DNA from: Candidatus Bathyarchaeota archaeon
Lineage (GTDB): Archaea > Thermoproteota > Bathyarchaeia > Bathyarchaeales > UBA233
Direction of reading: 5' to 3'
NCBI GenBank assembly: GCA_007050895.1
Contig: SMYP01000131.1
Coordinates: 1-17,070 of the forward strand
DNA length: 17,070 nt
Part shown: positions 15,013-17,070 of the stretch, in pieces
Numbering within the stretch: the stretch's first letter is position 1
Layout: every line of letters begins with the position of its first letter
Notes under the pieces: model-generated
Told to the model about the DNA's origin: nothing
What the model saw: the letters and a program-made list of their open reading frames with translations, nothing else
The model's database searches: none
Program-made: the position numbers and the translations under genes

Positions 15013-15753
15013 ATGGGTAAAAGAATTCGTGTTCAAAGACGTGGGCGTGGAGGTTCAACTTATAGAGCTTCCACTCATAAGAGAACCGCGCCTGCAAAGT
15101 ATCCGCCAGCAATGACTCCCAAGGAAACGTTTGAGTGTTCTATTAATGGTATCATAGAAGCCCTGGTCCATGATCCTGGTCGCGGAGCGCCTTTGGCGTA
15201 TGTGCGTTTCGAGAACGGTGAAACATGTTACACTATAACCCCTGAAGGAGTTTTCAAGGGACAAGAAATTAGCCTTGGGGGGAAAGCCCCAGCAGACGTG
15301 GGCAACATCATACCATTGGGAAAAATTCCAGAGGGTACCATGGTTTGCAATCTTGAACTTCGACCAGGCGATGGTGGCAAAATGGCGAAGTCTTCAGGCG
15401 CGTACGCCACGGTTGTGGGTCATACGCCGCAGGGTACAATGATTAGATTGCCATCTGGGCGTACACGATACATTAATGATCATTGCATGGCAACTATAGG
15501 GGTGGTTTCCGGTTCTGGCAGAACAGAGAAGCCGTTTCTCAAGGCAGGAGAGAAATTCCATCTGATGAAAGCAAAGGGTCATAAATATCCAAGAACCCGC
15601 GGAAGAGCCATGGTAGCTGCTGTGCACCCGTATGGTAGCAGCAAGAAGAGCGCACGCAAGGGAACAACAGTGTCTCATGGCGCACCTCCAGGCCAAAAAG
15701 TCGGTTTAATTGCAGCGCGAGGCGCTGGGCAGAAAAAGCGAAGAAAGAGGTAA
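15013..15753 (+). CDS. rpl2: Large-subunit ribosomal protein L2 with altered peptidyl-transferase loop
   Basis: uL2 of 246 aa, near the peptidyl-transferase centre. Recognisable parts are MGKRIRVQRRGRGGSTYRA, IPLGKIPEGTMVCNLELRPGDGG (99-121), SSGAYATVVGH, RLPSGRTRYIND and APPGQKVGLIAARGAG (224-239). The usually near-invariant segment M-N-(A/P)-V-D-H-P-(H/F)-G-G-G appears here as MVAAVHPYGSS (200-210). The histidine (H205) is kept, but the Asn, Asp and last two glycines are changed, and the following basic linker is also unusual. The frame is clean. ATG 15013 follows GAGGT at 15001-15005. Confidence 0.97.
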   Translation: MGKRIRVQRRGRGGSTYRASTHKRTAPAKYPPAMTPKETFECSINGIIEALVHDPGRGAPLAYVRFENGETCYTITPEGVFKGQEISLGGKAPADVGNIIPLGKIPEGTMVCNLELRPGDGGKMAKSSGAYATVVGHTPQGTMIRLPSGRTRYINDHCMATIGVVSGSGRTEKPFLKAGEKFHLMKAKGHKYPRTRGRAMVAAVHPYGSSKKSARKGTTVSHGAPPGQKVGLIAARGAGQKKRRKR

Positions 15754-15787
15754 CAGAACCTTTATAGCGATTAAAGAGTTTAACGTT

Positions 15788-15796
15788 AGGTGATCA
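15788..15796 (+). promoter_or_regulatory. Strong ribosome binding site of S19
   Basis: AGGTGATCA ends five bases before the S19 ATG and complements the expected 3' end of archaeal 16S rRNA. A near-identical GGTGATCA precedes the MazG-like gene at 7418-7425 on the other strand, which supports this as the local Shine-Dalgarno form. Confidence 0.7.
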
Positions 15797-15800
15797 GAAA

Positions 15801-16205
15801 ATGCCAAAAGAATTCATGTATCGTGGTCATGATCTCAGCAGTTTGCAAAGCATGTCAATGGACGAGTTCATCAATTTGCTTCCTTCAAGGCAAAGACGAA
15901 GTCTTCAACGTGGTCTAACACCTGAACAAAGGATACTGCTGGAAAAAATGCGAAAAGCACTGGAAGTTGCCAAGGAAGGAGAAGATGCCACCATAAAAAC
16001 TCATGTACGAGATATGATAATCCTGCCAGAAATGGTTGGAGTAAAAATATCAGTTCACAATGGTAAGGAATTTATTCCTGTGGAAATAAAGCCAGAAATG
16101 ATCGGACACTATTTAGGCGAGTTTGCTATAACAAACAAACCCGTCAGACACGGAACTCCCGGAATCGGCGCATCACGATCTTCAATGTACGTGCCACTAA
16201 AATAA
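15801..16205 (+). CDS. rps19: Small-subunit ribosomal protein S19
   Basis: Archaeal uS19 of 134 aa, in the 30S head. It has the archaeal/eukaryal N-terminal extension ([37 protein letters not shown]) before the conserved core [49 protein letters not shown] and [14 protein letters not shown]. It is 47 bp after L2 and is the last gene of the ribosomal run. In most archaea L22 and S3 would follow at once; here they do not. Confidence 0.98.
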   Translation: MPKEFMYRGHDLSSLQSMSMDEFINLLPSRQRRSLQRGLTPEQRILLEKMRKALEVAKEGEDATIKTHVRDMIILPEMVGVKISVHNGKEFIPVEIKPEMIGHYLGEFAITNKPVRHGTPGIGASRSSMYVPLK

Positions 16206-16560
16206 AATATTTTTTCCTACTTCTTTATCTACGGCTTTAATTATTCAGTTCTATTTATTTTCGTAACAGTCTATAGAACTTTTGTTAGACGGAACATATA
16301 GCTTTCTGAGTGGAGACAGATTTAGGTGTAATCAATGGGGTTCTTTCGTATTCTGAATAGGATCCAAATATACTGGTTGCTTCTTTTCTCGCAATCATAA
16401 TCGGAATTTCGCGGTTAGTCTGTTTGGAGTAGCAAAAATGCAAAGTTGAGACTGTAGCGCTTTCCGCTTTTCTTTTGCACAATTTTTCCAATGTCTAGCT
16501 GGTGACTCAATTCTCCGAACGCTTTCAAAAGCTACAAGCGACTGAGAAAGTAGTAAATAT
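16206..16560. other. Gene-poor stretch after S19 with T-tract
   Basis: 355 bp with no supported gene. A T6 tract at 16210-16215, just after the S19 stop, probably ends the ribosomal transcript. A 68-codon frame (16285-16491, minus) begins with TTG and has no family resemblance. On the same strand around 16410-16530, a frame reads LLKAFGELSHQLDIGK and later KKSGKRYSLNF, vaguely like a decayed winged-helix domain. It is bounded by stops. Confidence 0.45.
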
Positions 16561-17070
16561 TTACTGCAAGGCGGGTATGTTTGTTTCTACTATGTTTATG
16601 TCTAATTCCAATTTTCCATCTGACAGCTCCATATTTGTGATGCTTATTGTCATCTTCAATGGCCACGCAATCGCCTTGTCTACATATACCTTAATCGTTA
16701 GCCCCTCACCTGAGATGGAATACTCGTAGACAATGCAATTTCTTGTGCCGAACCCATTAATATCGACTGTAGACTCATAGCTATTGGTTAAGTTGACGTC
16801 TTCGAATGCGGTCATTAACCCCAATTCTGATAAGCGAACCCATGCGCTTTCTTGATTCTCCACTGTTTCGCCACCGAATTCCCCAAATGATGAACTCATT
16901 TGGAAGGAAATAGAAACCAGTGCATGTGTGCTGTTGAAGTCAACCACTTCTTGACGCACGTTGAAGTCGATGCTCAATGACATGTCGAACATGCCAATAT
17001 CTTCAGCAGACACTGAAGCTGATCCCTCGTATTTTGCGTATGCACCCTTGAAAAGCCAGGATTCTTGATC
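16561..17070 (-). CDS. Unrecognised protein, C-terminal part (runs off the window)
   Basis: At least 170 residues are open from the right edge to a TAA at 16561. The frame stays open past the GTG at 17013, so the start lies outside the window. The visible part begins with WLFKGAYAKYEGS near the edge and continues as alternating hydrophobic and polar strands (FDMSLSIDFNV, HALVSISFQMSS, VYEYSISGEGLTIKVYV, LKMTISITNMEL). This suggests a beta-rich domain. It has no cysteine pairs or catalytic motif that I recognise and no transmembrane segment in the visible part. Weak resemblance to archaeal secreted beta-domain proteins is only an impression. It is unrelated to the adjacent ribosomal genes and is transcribed toward them. 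Confidence 0.7.
   Translation of the reverse strand, partial: DQESWLFKGAYAKYEGSASVSAEDIGMFDMSLSIDFNVRQEVVDFNSTHALVSISFQMSSSFGEFGGETVENQESAWVRLSELGLMTAFEDVNLTNSYESTVDINGFGTRNCIVYEYSISGEGLTIKVYVDKAIAWPLKMTISITNMELSDGKLELDINIVETNIPALQ

Noticed and set aside
16285..16491. 68-codon minus-strand frame after S19
   Set aside because: TTG start, no ribosome binding site and no recognisable domain. An overlapping frame with faint winged-helix flavour is short and bounded by stops.
1..17070. tRNA genes, CRISPR arrays and insertion sequences
   Set aside because: I looked in all gaps for T-loop-like motifs, regularly spaced repeats and transposase motifs and saw none. A tRNAscan or CRISPR search would settle it.

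Overview
The window is archaeal chromosome. It encodes the large subunit of the archaea-specific D-family DNA polymerase, a geranylgeranylglyceryl phosphate synthase for ether lipids, aIF5A, a Sec61-beta type SecG, an archaeal Nob1 and archaeal-type ribosomal proteins. TATA-box promoters are visible, and many genes use GTG starts or GGTGATCA-like Shine-Dalgarno sites. PolD rules out typical Crenarchaeota. The gene mix, moderate A+T content and small Zn-ribbon proteins fit a Bathyarchaeia (MCG)-like or other TACK-type lineage best. That placement is inference.

Layout. 1-446: no convincing gene, but a dense cluster of TGTGA/TCACA half-sites at 310-399. 447-2153 (minus): an NAD synthetase followed 18 bp later by a nitrilase-family amidohydrolase. 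2242-6817 (plus): Elf1-like zinc ribbon, GGGP synthase and DNA polymerase D large subunit, then a small winged-helix protein to 7131. 7128-8072: a MazG-like protein (minus), Sec61-beta (plus, only 57 aa) and a small Sm-like protein (minus), packed tail to tail. 8328-10157 (plus): a DUF2070-type membrane protein. 10214-11626 (minus): NAD kinase followed by Nob1. 12104-12496 (plus): aIF5A. 12561-12624: a C/D box small RNA with canonical spacing. 12910-16205 (plus): ribosomal proteins L3-L4-L23-L2-S19. 16206-17070: the expected continuation (L22, S3 and so on) is absent. Instead there is a gene-poor stretch and the 3' part of an unrecognised gene on the minus strand that runs off the window.

Functional themes. 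NAD synthetase, its nitrilase neighbour and NAD kinase belong to NAD(P) supply. Nob1, the C/D guide RNA, aIF5A and the ribosomal proteins concern ribosome production and translation. PolD, Elf1 and the winged-helix protein belong to replication and transcription. GGGP synthase and Sec61-beta build the membrane and insert proteins into it.

The most interesting item not explained by open reading frames is the C/D box RNA. It has a 7-bp terminal stem, C/D'/C'/D boxes and two guides of exactly 12 nt. One guide appears complementary to the conserved 23S sequence just downstream of the peptidyl-transferase loop. Other points worth a look are the split NadE/nitrilase pair, the unusual L2 peptidyl-transferase loop, the TGTGA cluster and the ribosomal cluster break after S19.
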